Under the pieces are notes generated by a model that saw only the letters and a program-made list of their open reading frames with translations, made no database searches and was not told where the DNA came from. This document shows positions 25,152 through 34,411 of a stretch of 63,368 bases of DNA, in pieces. Location: NCBI GenBank assembly GCA_026415695.1, contig JAOAGP010000120.1, forward strand, positions 1 through 63,368, written 5' to 3'. Every line of letters begins with the position of its first letter. Position 1 is the first letter of the stretch. Position numbers and translations under genes: made by a program. This DNA is from Thermodesulfovibrionales bacterium (GTDB taxonomy: Bacteria; Nitrospirota; Thermodesulfovibrionia; Thermodesulfovibrionales; Dissulfurispiraceae).

Positions 25152-26786
25152 ATGAATAAAAAAATCATCCAAAGGATAGACAAGAGACTAAACCTTGAAA
25201 AAGGCACTATCTACAAGAGTCATGGAGGCAGGTTGAGGATTGCACTTGTTTATCCAAATGTGTATAAGATTGGAATGTCAAATCTTGGTTTTCAAGGTAT
25301 CTATGGTCTATTAAACTCATTAAATCATGTGGTTTGTGAAAGGGCATTCTTACCTGATGATGAGGACATAAACGAGCATCAAAGGACAGGCACACCAATA
25401 TATACATATGAATCAAAAACCCCTCTTAATCAGTTTGATATAATTGCATTTTCTATCTCTTACGAACTTGACTACATCAATATTGCAAGGATTCTACTAC
25501 TTAGTAAGATACCCTTTTTTAGCAAAGACAGAGAGAAAAACCACCCAATTATTATCGCAGGGGGTGTGTGTTGTTCATCAAACCCAGAGCCGTTTGCTCA
25601 ATTCTTTGATGCTGTTTTTGTGGGGGAGTCAGAGGAATTATTGCCGAGGTTTATAAGACTTTTGCTTACTAATACAGACCTTGATAAGAGGCAATTCTTA
25701 TCAAAATGTAACGACTTAGAAGGGCTTTACATCCCCGAAGATTATACAATTAGATACAGTGGCTTTGAATTAACTGACATCAAACGCCTTTGTGGTAAAG
25801 AAATATTTATAAAAAAGGCCACATATCCTTCGTTCAATAAAACTACTCTTGCTACCATCATTACAACACCTGAATCACAATTTTCAAACATGCATCTCGT
25901 TGAGGTGATGAGGGGATGTCATTGGAGATGCAGATTCTGTCTTGTAGGCTCACTTTATAATCCTGTGCGGATAAAGGACCCTCAAGTTTTAAAAGACAAG
26001 ATTGTAGAATTTCAAGGGCAAGACACAAAGGTAGGTCTCATCGCCCCTTCTATTACGGATTACAAACCTCTAATAGACATATTAGCCATCCATAATGTAT
26101 GCCTCTCAATAACTTCCATAAGGGCAAACACCAAGGCATTTGAGGTAATTGATGCACTTAAGAACATTAAGAGCATATCCATTGCACCTGAGACAGGAAA
26201 CGAAAGATTAAGAAAAGTCATAAACAAGAGGATAAAAGACGATGATATCCTTACCGTATCAGAATACATCATCAAGAAGGGGATTGATAACCTGAGATTA
26301 TACTTCATGATTGGACTGCCAACAGAGACGCAAAAGGATATTGAAGACATAACAAGCCTCATCAAGAGGATACGGGGTATTTCTAACAAAACCAAATTGT
26401 CTATCACGGTAAGTGCCTTTGTGCCAAAGCCCTTTACCCCTTTTCAATGGCATGGATTTTCAGCAATTGATGTCTTAAAAGCCAAGATATCATACATACA
26501 CAATGAGATTAAAAGTTTACCTAAGACGGCTTTTCACAAAGACAGTCTAAGAGATGCACTAATGCAGGCTATACTTGCAAGGGGTGGCAGATATCTTTCT
26601 AATAGCATCATAAATATTGCACAGGATAACAATACCAAATACATCCTTTCTGACAAGGCATTACAAAGGTATTTTTGCACCAACTGGCAATACGATGCAG
26701 TATTGCCATGGGATTTTATCCAACACCCCCAGATTGACAAAGAAATACTCTGGCAAGAGTATCAGCAGGCACTATCTGACACCTAA
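25152..26786 (+). CDS. B12-binding-type radical SAM protein
   Basis: A 544-residue radical SAM enzyme. Residues about 25-190 form a B12-binding-like domain (RIALVYPNVYKIGMSNLGFQ, ISYELDYINIARIL, IIAGGVCCSSNPEPFA). The [4Fe-4S] motif C-x3-C-x2-C is in RGCHWRCRFCLVG near residue 256, followed by the SAM-binding ISIAPETGNERLR. It belongs to the group often annotated as TIGR03960-like, of unknown substrate. It precedes tsaE and nadK on the same strand. Confidence 0.85.
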   Translation: MNKKIIQRIDKRLNLEKGTIYKSHGGRLRIALVYPNVYKIGMSNLGFQGIYGLLNSLNHVVCERAFLPDDEDINEHQRTGTPIYTYESKTPLNQFDIIAFSISYELDYINIARILLLSKIPFFSKDREKNHPIIIAGGVCCSSNPEPFAQFFDAVFVGESEELLPRFIRLLLTNTDLDKRQFLSKCNDLEGLYIPEDYTIRYSGFELTDIKRLCGKEIFIKKATYPSFNKTTLATIITTPESQFSNMHLVEVMRGCHWRCRFCLVGSLYNPVRIKDPQVLKDKIVEFQGQDTKVGLIAPSITDYKPLIDILAIHNVCLSITSIRANTKAFEVIDALKNIKSISIAPETGNERLRKVINKRIKDDDILTVSEYIIKKGIDNLRLYFMIGLPTETQKDIEDITSLIKRIRGISNKTKLSITVSAFVPKPFTPFQWHGFSAIDVLKAKISYIHNEIKSLPKTAFHKDSLRDALMQAILARGGRYLSNSIINIAQDNNTKYILSDKALQRYFCTNWQYDAVLPWDFIQHPQIDKEILWQEYQQALSDT

Positions 26787-26827
26787 TTATTTGCTTACGG
26801 TATTAACAAAGGTTTAAAATTAACTCA

Positions 26828-27280
26828 ATGAAACGGTCTATTAAAACCACATCACCTGAAGAGACGATGAATGTGGCATACAGGCTGTGCCGATTGGTAA
26901 AGGACAAGCCTCTACCATTTTTAGTCTTGCTTTATGGCGATTTAGGCGCAGGTAAGACCACCTTCATAAAAGGCATGGCTAAATGTCTTCATCTAAACCC
27001 AGATGACATCGGAAGTGCGAGTTTCGTGATAATGGTTGAACACGATAGTATCCCGCCACTTTATCACATAGATTTATATCGTCTGAATACTGATGATGAG
27101 TTAGATGGCATTGGTATTTGGGATTACCTCAATGAGGAGGCTATAATCGTAATTGAATGGGCAGAACGCATTAGGATATCTGACAAACCCGCTGTGAGTG
27201 TTACAATAGAGGATATTGATGAGACAACAAGAAACATAATCATTGAGGGGCTAAATGAAGAGGATTGGGCTATTCTGTAA
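26828..27280 (+). CDS. tsaE: tRNA t6A biosynthesis ATPase TsaE
   Basis: A 150-residue P-loop protein with Walker A GDLGAGKTTFIKGMA and the conserved IDLYRL and VIEWAERI stretches. TsaE works with TsaB, TsaC and TsaD to make threonylcarbamoyladenosine at tRNA position 37. tsaD is in this window at 58068, on the other strand and 30 kb away; TsaB is not seen here. The 3' end overlaps nadK by 26 bases. Confidence 0.95.
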   Translation: MKRSIKTTSPEETMNVAYRLCRLVKDKPLPFLVLLYGDLGAGKTTFIKGMAKCLHLNPDDIGSASFVIMVEHDSIPPLYHIDLYRLNTDDELDGIGIWDYLNEEAIIVIEWAERIRISDKPAVSVTIEDIDETTRNIIIEGLNEEDWAIL

Positions 27281-28109
27281 GACAGTAAAATCACCTGAAA
27301 CACTTGAATTTATAAGGTTTGTCATAGGTATTCTTAAGCAATACGGTTGTGAGGTAATAGTTGATATTGACACTGCAAATCTGCTCAATACCTATGGTGA
27401 AGCAAAGACATCAATCCCCTCTGTGTCAGATGTGATAATAGTTTTAGGAGGTGATGGCACCCTCTTAAGCGCTGCCCGTGCCATTGGTGATAAAGAGATA
27501 CCCATTGTTGGTATCAATTTGGGGAGTTTAGGCTTTCTGACAGAGATCAACAAGGATGGCGTGAGAGAAATTATTGATATGATCATCCACAACAAAGCAA
27601 GGTTTGAAAAGAGGATGATGCTCAATGCTGTAGTTCATAGAGATGGCAAGGATATTGAAGCATTTTCAGTGCTTAACGATGTAGTGTTTAACAAGGGTGC
27701 ACTCGCAAGGATAATAGACATGCAGACATATGTAAACAACTCCTACCTGACAACATTTAGGGGTGATGGGCTCATTGTATCTACACCCACAGGTTCTACA
27801 GCATATTCACTCTCTGCAGGCGGACCGATACTTTATCCAACATTGGAAAACATCTTGATTACACCCATCTGTCCGCACACACTCACGAATCGTCCAATAG
27901 TGTTGCCTCCTGATGTAGTTGTTACTGTCACATTAAAATCAGAAAGTCAGGATGTATTTCTCACACTTGACGGTCAGGTTGGCTTTGCACTTAAGAAGGA
28001 CGATTCTGTGAATATCACATCAGCGAGGTTTAAGACAGTCCTAATTACCCCTCAAAACAGAGATTTCTTTGACATCTTGCGAACAAAACTCAGATGGGGT
28101 GAAAGATAA
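27255..28109 (+). CDS. nadK: NAD kinase
   Basis: NadK phosphorylates NAD to NADP. The 284 residues contain the GGDGTLL motif (VLGGDGTLLSAARAI) and the second family motif DGLIVSTPTGSTAYSLSAGGP. It overlaps tsaE by 26 bases, a start inside the upstream gene that implies coupled translation. pyrE converges three bases downstream. Confidence 0.96.
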   Translation: MKRIGLFCKTVKSPETLEFIRFVIGILKQYGCEVIVDIDTANLLNTYGEAKTSIPSVSDVIIVLGGDGTLLSAARAIGDKEIPIVGINLGSLGFLTEINKDGVREIIDMIIHNKARFEKRMMLNAVVHRDGKDIEAFSVLNDVVFNKGALARIIDMQTYVNNSYLTTFRGDGLIVSTPTGSTAYSLSAGGPILYPTLENILITPICPHTLTNRPIVLPPDVVVTVTLKSESQDVFLTLDGQVGFALKKDDSVNITSARFKTVLITPQNRDFFDILRTKLRWGER

Positions 28110-28112
28110 CAT

Positions 28113-28676
28113 TTAGGCAGGCATAAAGTCAGAGATAGTATAGATGCCATATACAGGATAGCCACAATCCCTGATGTTTTCAATCCCGTTATATTCACAT
28201 CTGTCAACGATCACCAATACAGCCTGAATGTTTAATCCAAACCCTTCAGCCGCCTTTATCGCCTTTATGGTTGAACCCCCAGTGGTAACCACATCATCAA
28301 TGACAACCACCTTGTCACCCTTTTCAATGTTGCCCTCTATCGGTAACCCCATACCGTGTTGTTTGGGCTCTTTTCTTACCACAAAGGCGTAGATACCCTT
28401 GCCCTGTAGATACGAATACATTGAAGTAGCGTAGGCTATAGGGTCTGCCCCAAGTGTGAGTCCCCCTATCGCCTTTATGTCAAGCCCTAATGATGATATC
28501 TTTTCAAAAACAACCTTGCCCACAAGATACAATCCATCAGGTCTCATCGTCGTTTTCTTGAGGTTAAAGTAAAAATTGCTCATCTTCCCCGATGTGAGTT
28601 TAAAGACAGGCTCTTTGCTATATGAAAACGAGACATCAGCGATGATATCCCGTAGCATCTTTAATGAATCGTCCAA
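28113..28676 (-). CDS. pyrE: Orotate phosphoribosyltransferase
   Basis: PyrE makes orotidine 5'-phosphate from orotate and PRPP in pyrimidine synthesis. The PRPP-binding motif VVVIDDVVTTGGSTIKAI and the flexible-loop RKEPKQHGMG are clear. The open frame runs back to 28739 inside tRNA-Pro, which cannot be coding. TTG at 28676 is the likely start: it has AAAGGAG at 8 bases, whereas ATG 28658 has no ribosome site. This gives 187 residues, the usual size. The gene begins 26 bases after the tRNA end on the same strand. Confidence 0.93.
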   Translation of the reverse strand: MDDSLKMLRDIIADVSFSYSKEPVFKLTSGKMSNFYFNLKKTTMRPDGLYLVGKVVFEKISSLGLDIKAIGGLTLGADPIAYATSMYSYLQGKGIYAFVVRKEPKQHGMGLPIEGNIEKGDKVVVIDDVVTTGGSTIKAIKAAEGFGLNIQAVLVIVDRCEYNGIENIRDCGYPVYGIYTISDFMPA

Positions 28677-28702
28677 AAAATGTCTCCTTTGTGGGATTAG
28701 AG

Positions 28703-28777
28703 TCGGGGCGATCCGATTTGAACGGACGACCTCTCGCACCCCAAGCGAGTGCGCTAACCAGTCTGCGCTACGCCCCG
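28703..28777 (-). tRNA. tRNA-Pro (anticodon GGG)
   Basis: Minus-strand 28777 to 28703 gives a cloverleaf with acceptor CGGGGCG/CGCCCCG, D arm, anticodon stem CTCGC/GCGAG with loop TTGGGGT, and T loop GTTCAAATC. CCA is not encoded. It is directly upstream of pyrE on the same strand and may share its promoter. Confidence 0.95.
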
Positions 28778-28868
28778 ATGCCTTTGATATTACTTGATGT
28801 GATACACTTCAGTCAATTTTTGTAGCAATTGCTGTGTTTAATACCGCTGTATATAAAGGGCGTATGAC

Positions 28869-29525
28869 TTATTCCCTAAATATCGTAAGGCTATTTATCC
28901 TTGTTGATGCCTTGTAGTTCTGGTATGAAAGGATTACGGACGACTGATACCAGTCTGTTATCCCCCCAGTCTTCTGCTCTGGCTCAACCTGTTTGGGCTC
29001 CAGATAGGTGATATCAACCACCTCCCCGTCTGGAAGTCTTACAGTTTGCGTCCTTGGAAGCAGGGTTTTTTTGTCAATGCTAACCACTAAATCATTTCCA
29101 ATAAGTGTGTAACTGTCTGGATTGTCAATAACTTGGGTGAAAGGATTTTTCCACCAAAAGAGCGATCTCTTTAGCCCTTGAGCAATCATATGAGCCTTTC
29201 TTTTAGAAATCTTCATGGTGTTTTTTATCTCACCATCCTTTTCGGTTATCTCACCTGCCGGGAAACCAAGATAGTAGAGTCTGATGGTCAAGTTTGTATC
29301 ATCAGCCTTTAAAAACATATCCCCATTTATTACAGCATCCCCCTTGTCAAACTCTATCTCAATAGATGCCTCAACACCCTTTATCCTTGACAGTTCACTA
29401 AATAGGGTCTCTAAATTGACATCTTTAACATCAGGCATTGCTAACTGTCTTGTTGCACAACTAATGAGTAGTGAAATGGTGACTGCACACAAAAGTATCT
29501 TATGCAAATATGTCAAGTATCTCAT
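28869..29525 (-). CDS. Outer-envelope lipoprotein of unknown function (LolB/DUF4292-like)
   Basis: A lipoprotein of about 218 residues: hydrophobic signal (ILLCAVTISLLISC) with lipobox cysteine, then a mainly beta-strand body (SRIKGVEASIEIEF, KADDTNLTIRLYYLGFPAGEI, TDWYQSSVILSYQNYK). The fold pattern resembles LolA/LolB or DUF4292 lipoprotein-handling proteins. The frame is open to 29552, but the methionine at 29525 keeps the overlap with radA smaller and leaves a normal signal peptide. It follows radA on the minus strand. Confidence 0.75.
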   Translation of the reverse strand: MRYLTYLHKILLCAVTISLLISCATRQLAMPDVKDVNLETLFSELSRIKGVEASIEIEFDKGDAVINGDMFLKADDTNLTIRLYYLGFPAGEITEKDGEIKNTMKISKRKAHMIAQGLKRSLFWWKNPFTQVIDNPDSYTLIGNDLVVSIDKKTLLPRTQTVRLPDGEVVDITYLEPKQVEPEQKTGGITDWYQSSVILSYQNYKASTRINSLTIFRE

Positions 29526-30846
29526 CAATCCTCTTAATACCATTGGCTTCAATGCCTTCTATACCTTTAAGCCTTTCCTTGTTACCAAACGGGATGTATG
29601 CCTTCTTAAATCCCACCTTCAAGGCCTCATTTAACCTCACATCACACTGGCTTACTGCCCTAACCTCACCAGAAAGCCCTACCTCTCCTATGAAGATTGC
29701 ATCTGCATCAATTGGTGTGTCCTTAAACGAACTTATTACCGCAGATACTACACCTAAATCCACTGCAGGTTCTTGCAACTTGATACCCCCTGCAACATTT
29801 ATAAATATATCCATCACACCAACTTGCAGCCCCAATCTTTTTTCAATGACCGCTAAAAGTATGTTTGTCCTGTTTTGGTCTATTCCTACTGTTGTCCTTC
29901 GTGGTATTCCAAAGGGGGTAGGGGAAACGAGGGCTTGTATCTCAACGAGTAAAGGGCGTGTCCCTCTCATACTTGAGACCACCGCAGAACCAGAGACACC
30001 ATAGGGTCTTTCTGAAAGAAGTATTTCAGATGGATTTTTGACCTCATCTAACCCCTTGTCTGTCATCTCAAAGATGCCTATCTCATTGGTTGAGCCAAAC
30101 CTATTTTTTATAGTCCTCAAAATCCTGTATGAATGCCCACTGTCACCCTCAAAATAAAGCACTGTATCCACAATATGCTCAAGGACACGAGGTCCTGCAA
30201 TCGCCCCTTCCTTTGTAACATGTCCAATTATAAAGACTGGTATGTTTTGTCTCTTTCCAAAAAACATCAACTTTGATGCCGACTCCCTAATCTGCCCTAC
30301 CGATCCGGGTGCTGATACTAAATCCTGAGTATAGACCGTCTGAATGGAGTCAATCACAACACACTGTGGTCTTATCTTTAAACACTCCTCAATGATGGAC
30401 TCTACAAGGGTTTCAGGGTATATAACGATGCCGCTTGAGTTGATGTTTAGCCTCTCTGCGCGAAGGTGTATCTGTTCGGGTGATTCCTCCCCTGAAACAT
30501 ACAAAACGGGTTTGTCCTTATCTCCGATGTGCGACATCGTTTGAAGCAGTAGTGTTGACTTGCCGATACCCGGGTCTCCTCCAATGAGTATTATCGCACC
30601 CCTTACAATACCACCCCCTAATACCCTGTCAAATTCATCTATGCCAGTTGGTATCCTCTTGTAAAAACTGCTCGTAATAGTATCTAATGAGATGGGCTTT
30701 GATGTGCTTAACGATGTAAGGGGTTTGTTAGTAGTCTTTTCCTCAACAAAGGAATTCCATGACGCACACTCGGGACACTTGCCTAACCACTTCTGGCTTA
30801 CATATCCACAGGATTGACACACAAAGCTAATCTTTATCTTTGACAT
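29500..30846 (-). CDS. radA: DNA repair protein RadA
   Basis: RadA (Sms) is a RecA-like ATPase that aids branch migration in homologous recombination. The 448 residues show the N-terminal zinc finger CQSCGYVSQKWLGKCPEC, Walker A (GGDPGIGKSTLLLQ), the RadA-specific KNRFGSTNE and a C-terminal Lon-protease-like domain (GGIKLQEPAVDLGVVSAVIS). It overlaps the start of the lipoprotein gene. Confidence 0.97.
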   Translation of the reverse strand: MSKIKISFVCQSCGYVSQKWLGKCPECASWNSFVEEKTTNKPLTSLSTSKPISLDTITSSFYKRIPTGIDEFDRVLGGGIVRGAIILIGGDPGIGKSTLLLQTMSHIGDKDKPVLYVSGEESPEQIHLRAERLNINSSGIVIYPETLVESIIEECLKIRPQCVVIDSIQTVYTQDLVSAPGSVGQIRESASKLMFFGKRQNIPVFIIGHVTKEGAIAGPRVLEHIVDTVLYFEGDSGHSYRILRTIKNRFGSTNEIGIFEMTDKGLDEVKNPSEILLSERPYGVSGSAVVSSMRGTRPLLVEIQALVSPTPFGIPRRTTVGIDQNRTNILLAVIEKRLGLQVGVMDIFINVAGGIKLQEPAVDLGVVSAVISSFKDTPIDADAIFIGEVGLSGEVRAVSQCDVRLNEALKVGFKKAYIPFGNKERLKGIEGIEANGIKRIDEILDIFA

Positions 30847-30958
30847 ACAGCATTGATTTTAACATAAAACATAACCCCCAACTGTAAACACAATGGAAAA
30901 GTCTTAAAGGGTTTTATTAATATAGATGTGTTTGCTGAAAACAAAAGGATACACACAT

Positions 30959-32449
30959 ATGGTTGATTTCATACTAAAATCAAAGCCCTCACTGAAGAGG
31001 TTAGATACAGATTTGCTCATCATCCCTGTGTCTTACGACAAGGTTGATGAGGTAATAAGCAACGAATTTCTAAAGGACTACAGCCAATCAATAAGGTATG
31101 TGTTGTCATCAGGTGAGTTTAAAAAAGACAACAATGCCATATGTCTGATACACAACGCCACCTCATCCATAAAAAGGATACTCCTTGTTGATTTCACCCC
31201 AAAGGACTCTCATAAGGTAGAAGACTGGATACTAAAGGAGGATATCCGAAGGGCTGGAGGGAGGGCATCACGATTTCTTAAAGACAAAGGGATTTCTGAT
31301 ATGTCAATATACTGTGAATACCTACCTAAAGACTTGGCAATCTCTAAACCCGCATACTTTTACTTTTTAGAGGGTTTTTTATTGAGCCGTTATGAATTTG
31401 ATGGATTTAAAACAACCAAAAAGGACAAATCAGGACTACAGATAAGTATCATTGGCTCATCTTCAATTAATCATCTTGAGATGCTTAATACTCTGTCTTC
31501 AACCTCCTATTTCATAAGGGATATGATAAACAGTCCGTCAAATCACATCACTCCGAGGAGGCTTTTAGATATTGCCAAATCAATAAAATCGTCCAAGATT
31601 AATGTAAAGGCATTGAATTTCAAGCAACTTGAAAAGGAAGGACTAAACGGTCTTTTAGCAGTTGCAAAGGGTTCTATTGAGCCTCCTTATCTGATTGTGA
31701 TTGAATATAACCTCAAGAAAGATACCCCCCCTATAGTCCTGATTGGAAAATCTGTCACCTTTGATAGTGGAGGGATATCAATCAAACCATCAGATGGTCT
31801 TGAGAAGATGAAATACGACATGGCGGGGGGAGCAGTAGTGATAGGTATTATGAAAAGCCTCGTTGATTTGAAAACGCCGTGTAGTGTAGTAGGCATCCTA
31901 CCTGCAGTTGAAAATATGCCTAGTAGCAAGGCATACAAACCGGGTGATATAATCAAGATGATGAGCGGAAAGACGGTAGAGATAATCAGCACCGATGCAG
32001 AAGGCAGGATGACATTGGCAGATGCAATTACATACAGCAAAAAATACTACAACCCTTCAGCAATCATTGACATTGCCACACTCACAGGTGCTTGTGCATT
32101 AACATTTGCAAATGAGGTAATAGGTATGATGGGCAATGATGAACCCCTCATGCAAAACCTTTATAATGCTGGCATGGAGGTCTATGAGATGGTATGGAAG
32201 ATGCCACTTTATAGAGAATATGGTGATTACATAAAGGGAGACTTTGCAGACATAAAAAACAGCGGGGGGAGGCTTGGCTCAATGCTTACTGCAGGTTACT
32301 TCCTAAAGGAGTTTGCAGAAGACACCCCATGGGTTCATCTTGATGTTGCTTCAACATCATGGCTTGAAAAGGACAAACCCTACCTAACCAAAGGTGCATC
32401 AGGTTCTGGGTATAGACTGTTGTTGGAGATGTTGTTGAGAAAATGCTAA
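30959..32449 (+). CDS. pepA: Leucyl aminopeptidase (M17)
   Basis: A cytosolic dizinc aminopeptidase. The M17 catalytic domain (about 200-490) has the metal and catalytic motifs GKSVTFDSGGISIKPSDG, MKYDMAGGA and ISTDAEGRMTLADA. The N-terminal domain is M17-like. The frame opens at 30926, but ATG 30959 follows AAAAGGA by about ten bases and gives the usual 496-residue length. It overlaps the next gene by seven bases. Confidence 0.95.
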   Translation: MVDFILKSKPSLKRLDTDLLIIPVSYDKVDEVISNEFLKDYSQSIRYVLSSGEFKKDNNAICLIHNATSSIKRILLVDFTPKDSHKVEDWILKEDIRRAGGRASRFLKDKGISDMSIYCEYLPKDLAISKPAYFYFLEGFLLSRYEFDGFKTTKKDKSGLQISIIGSSSINHLEMLNTLSSTSYFIRDMINSPSNHITPRRLLDIAKSIKSSKINVKALNFKQLEKEGLNGLLAVAKGSIEPPYLIVIEYNLKKDTPPIVLIGKSVTFDSGGISIKPSDGLEKMKYDMAGGAVVIGIMKSLVDLKTPCSVVGILPAVENMPSSKAYKPGDIIKMMSGKTVEIISTDAEGRMTLADAITYSKKYYNPSAIIDIATLTGACALTFANEVIGMMGNDEPLMQNLYNAGMEVYEMVWKMPLYREYGDYIKGDFADIKNSGGRLGSMLTAGYFLKEFAEDTPWVHLDVASTSWLEKDKPYLTKGASGSGYRLLLEMLLRKC

Positions 32450-33153
32450 AGGTCATCTTTTTGACAGCCTTTTTTGTATATCTGCCTGAGGATGCATTTG
32501 CATGGGGGCCGATGACGCATTGCTATCTTGCAAATGAGTTATTAAAATACCTTGCATTATTGCCTCCTGACATATCCTTGATAATTCGTAACTTTAAGCA
32601 GGACTTCATCTACGGAAACATCATGGCTGATAGCGTGATGGGAAAGAGATTTATGCCAAAACAAAACCACTCACACAGTTGGGAGTTTGCATTGAGTCTT
32701 TTCAAACAAGCATCAACTCAATCAGAGAAATCATTTGTCTATGGCTATCTATGTCACCTTGCAGCTGATACAGTTGCACACAGGGAGTTGACGATTAAGA
32801 TGAAGGATATTGAGCATTCATGGGTTGAATTTACACTTGACTCTCTTGTGGACAAGACAAATAGGATAAAGTCACTGACTATAAATCGTTTGGTGCAAAA
32901 AAGAAACGATAGATTTCTCAAAAAGAGCATACCTCATCATGTCCTACCCTTTGATACACACAAGAGGATATTTAAGGGTTTTCTGGTCATATCTGCCCTT
33001 ACAAACTTCTCAATGATTAATAATCTAAACATCAATCGTAAAGAGATATGTAAACTACACGAAGAATCAATCATAAGGATGATTGATGTGATGTCTAATG
33101 GTTTTCAATCTTGCGTTACGAAGGAAGACCCTTCACCGTATCAAGATGTTTGA
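32443..33153 (+). CDS. Exported zinc-dependent phospholipase C-type protein
   Basis: A 236-residue secreted protein with a signal peptide (FLTAFFVYLPEDAFA) and mature start AWGPMTHCYL. In the zinc-dependent phospholipase C/P1 nuclease fold the first mature tryptophan and early histidines bind the tri-zinc site; histidines in QNHSHSWEF, LCHLAADTVAHRE and MKDIEHSW fit further ligands. The family is typical of envelope or secreted phosphodiesterases. It overlaps pepA and moeA by a few bases, but no functional link is evident. Confidence 0.8.
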   Translation: MLKVIFLTAFFVYLPEDAFAWGPMTHCYLANELLKYLALLPPDISLIIRNFKQDFIYGNIMADSVMGKRFMPKQNHSHSWEFALSLFKQASTQSEKSFVYGYLCHLAADTVAHRELTIKMKDIEHSWVEFTLDSLVDKTNRIKSLTINRLVQKRNDRFLKKSIPHHVLPFDTHKRIFKGFLVISALTNFSMINNLNINRKEICKLHEESIIRMIDVMSNGFQSCVTKEDPSPYQDV

Positions 33154-34381
33154 GAGATCCTACATCCCAATCAAAGAAGGTCTTAGCAAGATACTTACAC
33201 ATATAAAGCCTCTTGATAAAACAGAGGTCATAAAGATTGAGGATGCCTACGATAGGGTCATCTGTGAGGATATTTATTCACCAGAAGACCTGCCCGGCTT
33301 TGATAGATCTACAGTAGATGGTTTTGCTGTAAGGGCAGAGGATACCTACGGTGCAAGCGAGACCTCACCACAATACCTAAAGGTTTGTGGTGAGGTCTTC
33401 ATGGGTATGCCCACTAATCTTGAGATATCTAAAGGGCAGTGCATTAAGATACCGACAGGCGGGATGTTACCAACAGGGGCAAATGCAGTCTTGATGTTTG
33501 AAGATGCTCAAGTAGTAAATGAGGATACGATTGAGGTCTTAAGGGCTGTTACAGTTTATGAGAATGTGATATTGAAGGATGAGGACATAAAAAAAGGCGA
33601 AATTGTCATTAAAAAAGGCAAAAAATTAAGACCTCAAGATATAGGTGCATTGGCAGGTTTGGGTATCACAGAGGTAAAGGTATGTGCAAAACCTATTGTG
33701 TCAATCATATCAACAGGCGATGAGATCGTCTCACCTTCAACAAAGAAGGTATTAGGGCAGGTTAGAGATATAAACTCGTTTACATTAGATGGGCTCATCA
33801 GACAAAGTGGCGGTATTACTAAAAAATTAGGCATCATTAAAGATGATTACACCACCTTAAAAGGCGTCTTTCAAAGTGCTATCAAAGATTCTGATGTTGT
33901 CTTGATAAGTGGAGGCACATCAGCAGGCATAAAAGACATGACCTCAAGTATAATACAGGAGGCTGGGAATCCAGGCATCTTGTTTCACGGGGTTTCAGTA
34001 AAACCGGGTAAGCCTTTAATTGGTGCCATAGTAAATGGTAAACCGGTCTTTGGACTACCTGGGCACCCAGCGGCAATATTTGTTAGTTTTGACACCTTTA
34101 TAAGACCTGTGATTGAAAAACTGATTAGTTATGATAACACCCTTTTACGATACAAAAAGGTGAGGGCGATTATGCCTAAAAACATTCACTCAATCTCTGG
34201 AAGGACAGATTTCATAAGGGTAAAACTAACAGAGCAAGACGGCAAGTTAGTTGCTACCCCCATCCTTGGCAAGTCGGGGCTAATAAATACACTGGTCAAG
34301 GCTGACGGTATCGTTATTATTGAAGATGATGCATTAGGCATAAATGCTCATCAAGAGGTTGAGGTGAGGCTTTTTGATTGA
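33146..34381 (+). CDS. moeA: Molybdopterin molybdenumtransferase
   Basis: MoeA inserts molybdate into adenylylated molybdopterin, the last common step of Mo cofactor synthesis. The 411 residues show MoeA domain II (VDGFAVRAEDT, IPTGGMLPTGANAVLM), the MPT-binding domain III (ISTGDEIVSP, VLISGGTSAG, VSVKPGKPLIGA, PVFGLPGHPAA) and domain IV. The frame starts at 33098, but methionine 33146 (FERSYIPIKEGL) matches the family start. It stands directly upstream of the Mo/W-type NuoF/NuoG-like pair and near both formate dehydrogenases. Confidence 0.95.
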   Translation: MFERSYIPIKEGLSKILTHIKPLDKTEVIKIEDAYDRVICEDIYSPEDLPGFDRSTVDGFAVRAEDTYGASETSPQYLKVCGEVFMGMPTNLEISKGQCIKIPTGGMLPTGANAVLMFEDAQVVNEDTIEVLRAVTVYENVILKDEDIKKGEIVIKKGKKLRPQDIGALAGLGITEVKVCAKPIVSIISTGDEIVSPSTKKVLGQVRDINSFTLDGLIRQSGGITKKLGIIKDDYTTLKGVFQSAIKDSDVVLISGGTSAGIKDMTSSIIQEAGNPGILFHGVSVKPGKPLIGAIVNGKPVFGLPGHPAAIFVSFDTFIRPVIEKLISYDNTLLRYKKVRAIMPKNIHSISGRTDFIRVKLTEQDGKLVATPILGKSGLINTLVKADGIVIIEDDALGINAHQEVEVRLFD

Positions 34382-34411
34382 TAGACACACCTTAAGGAGG
34401 ATTGAGAATTG

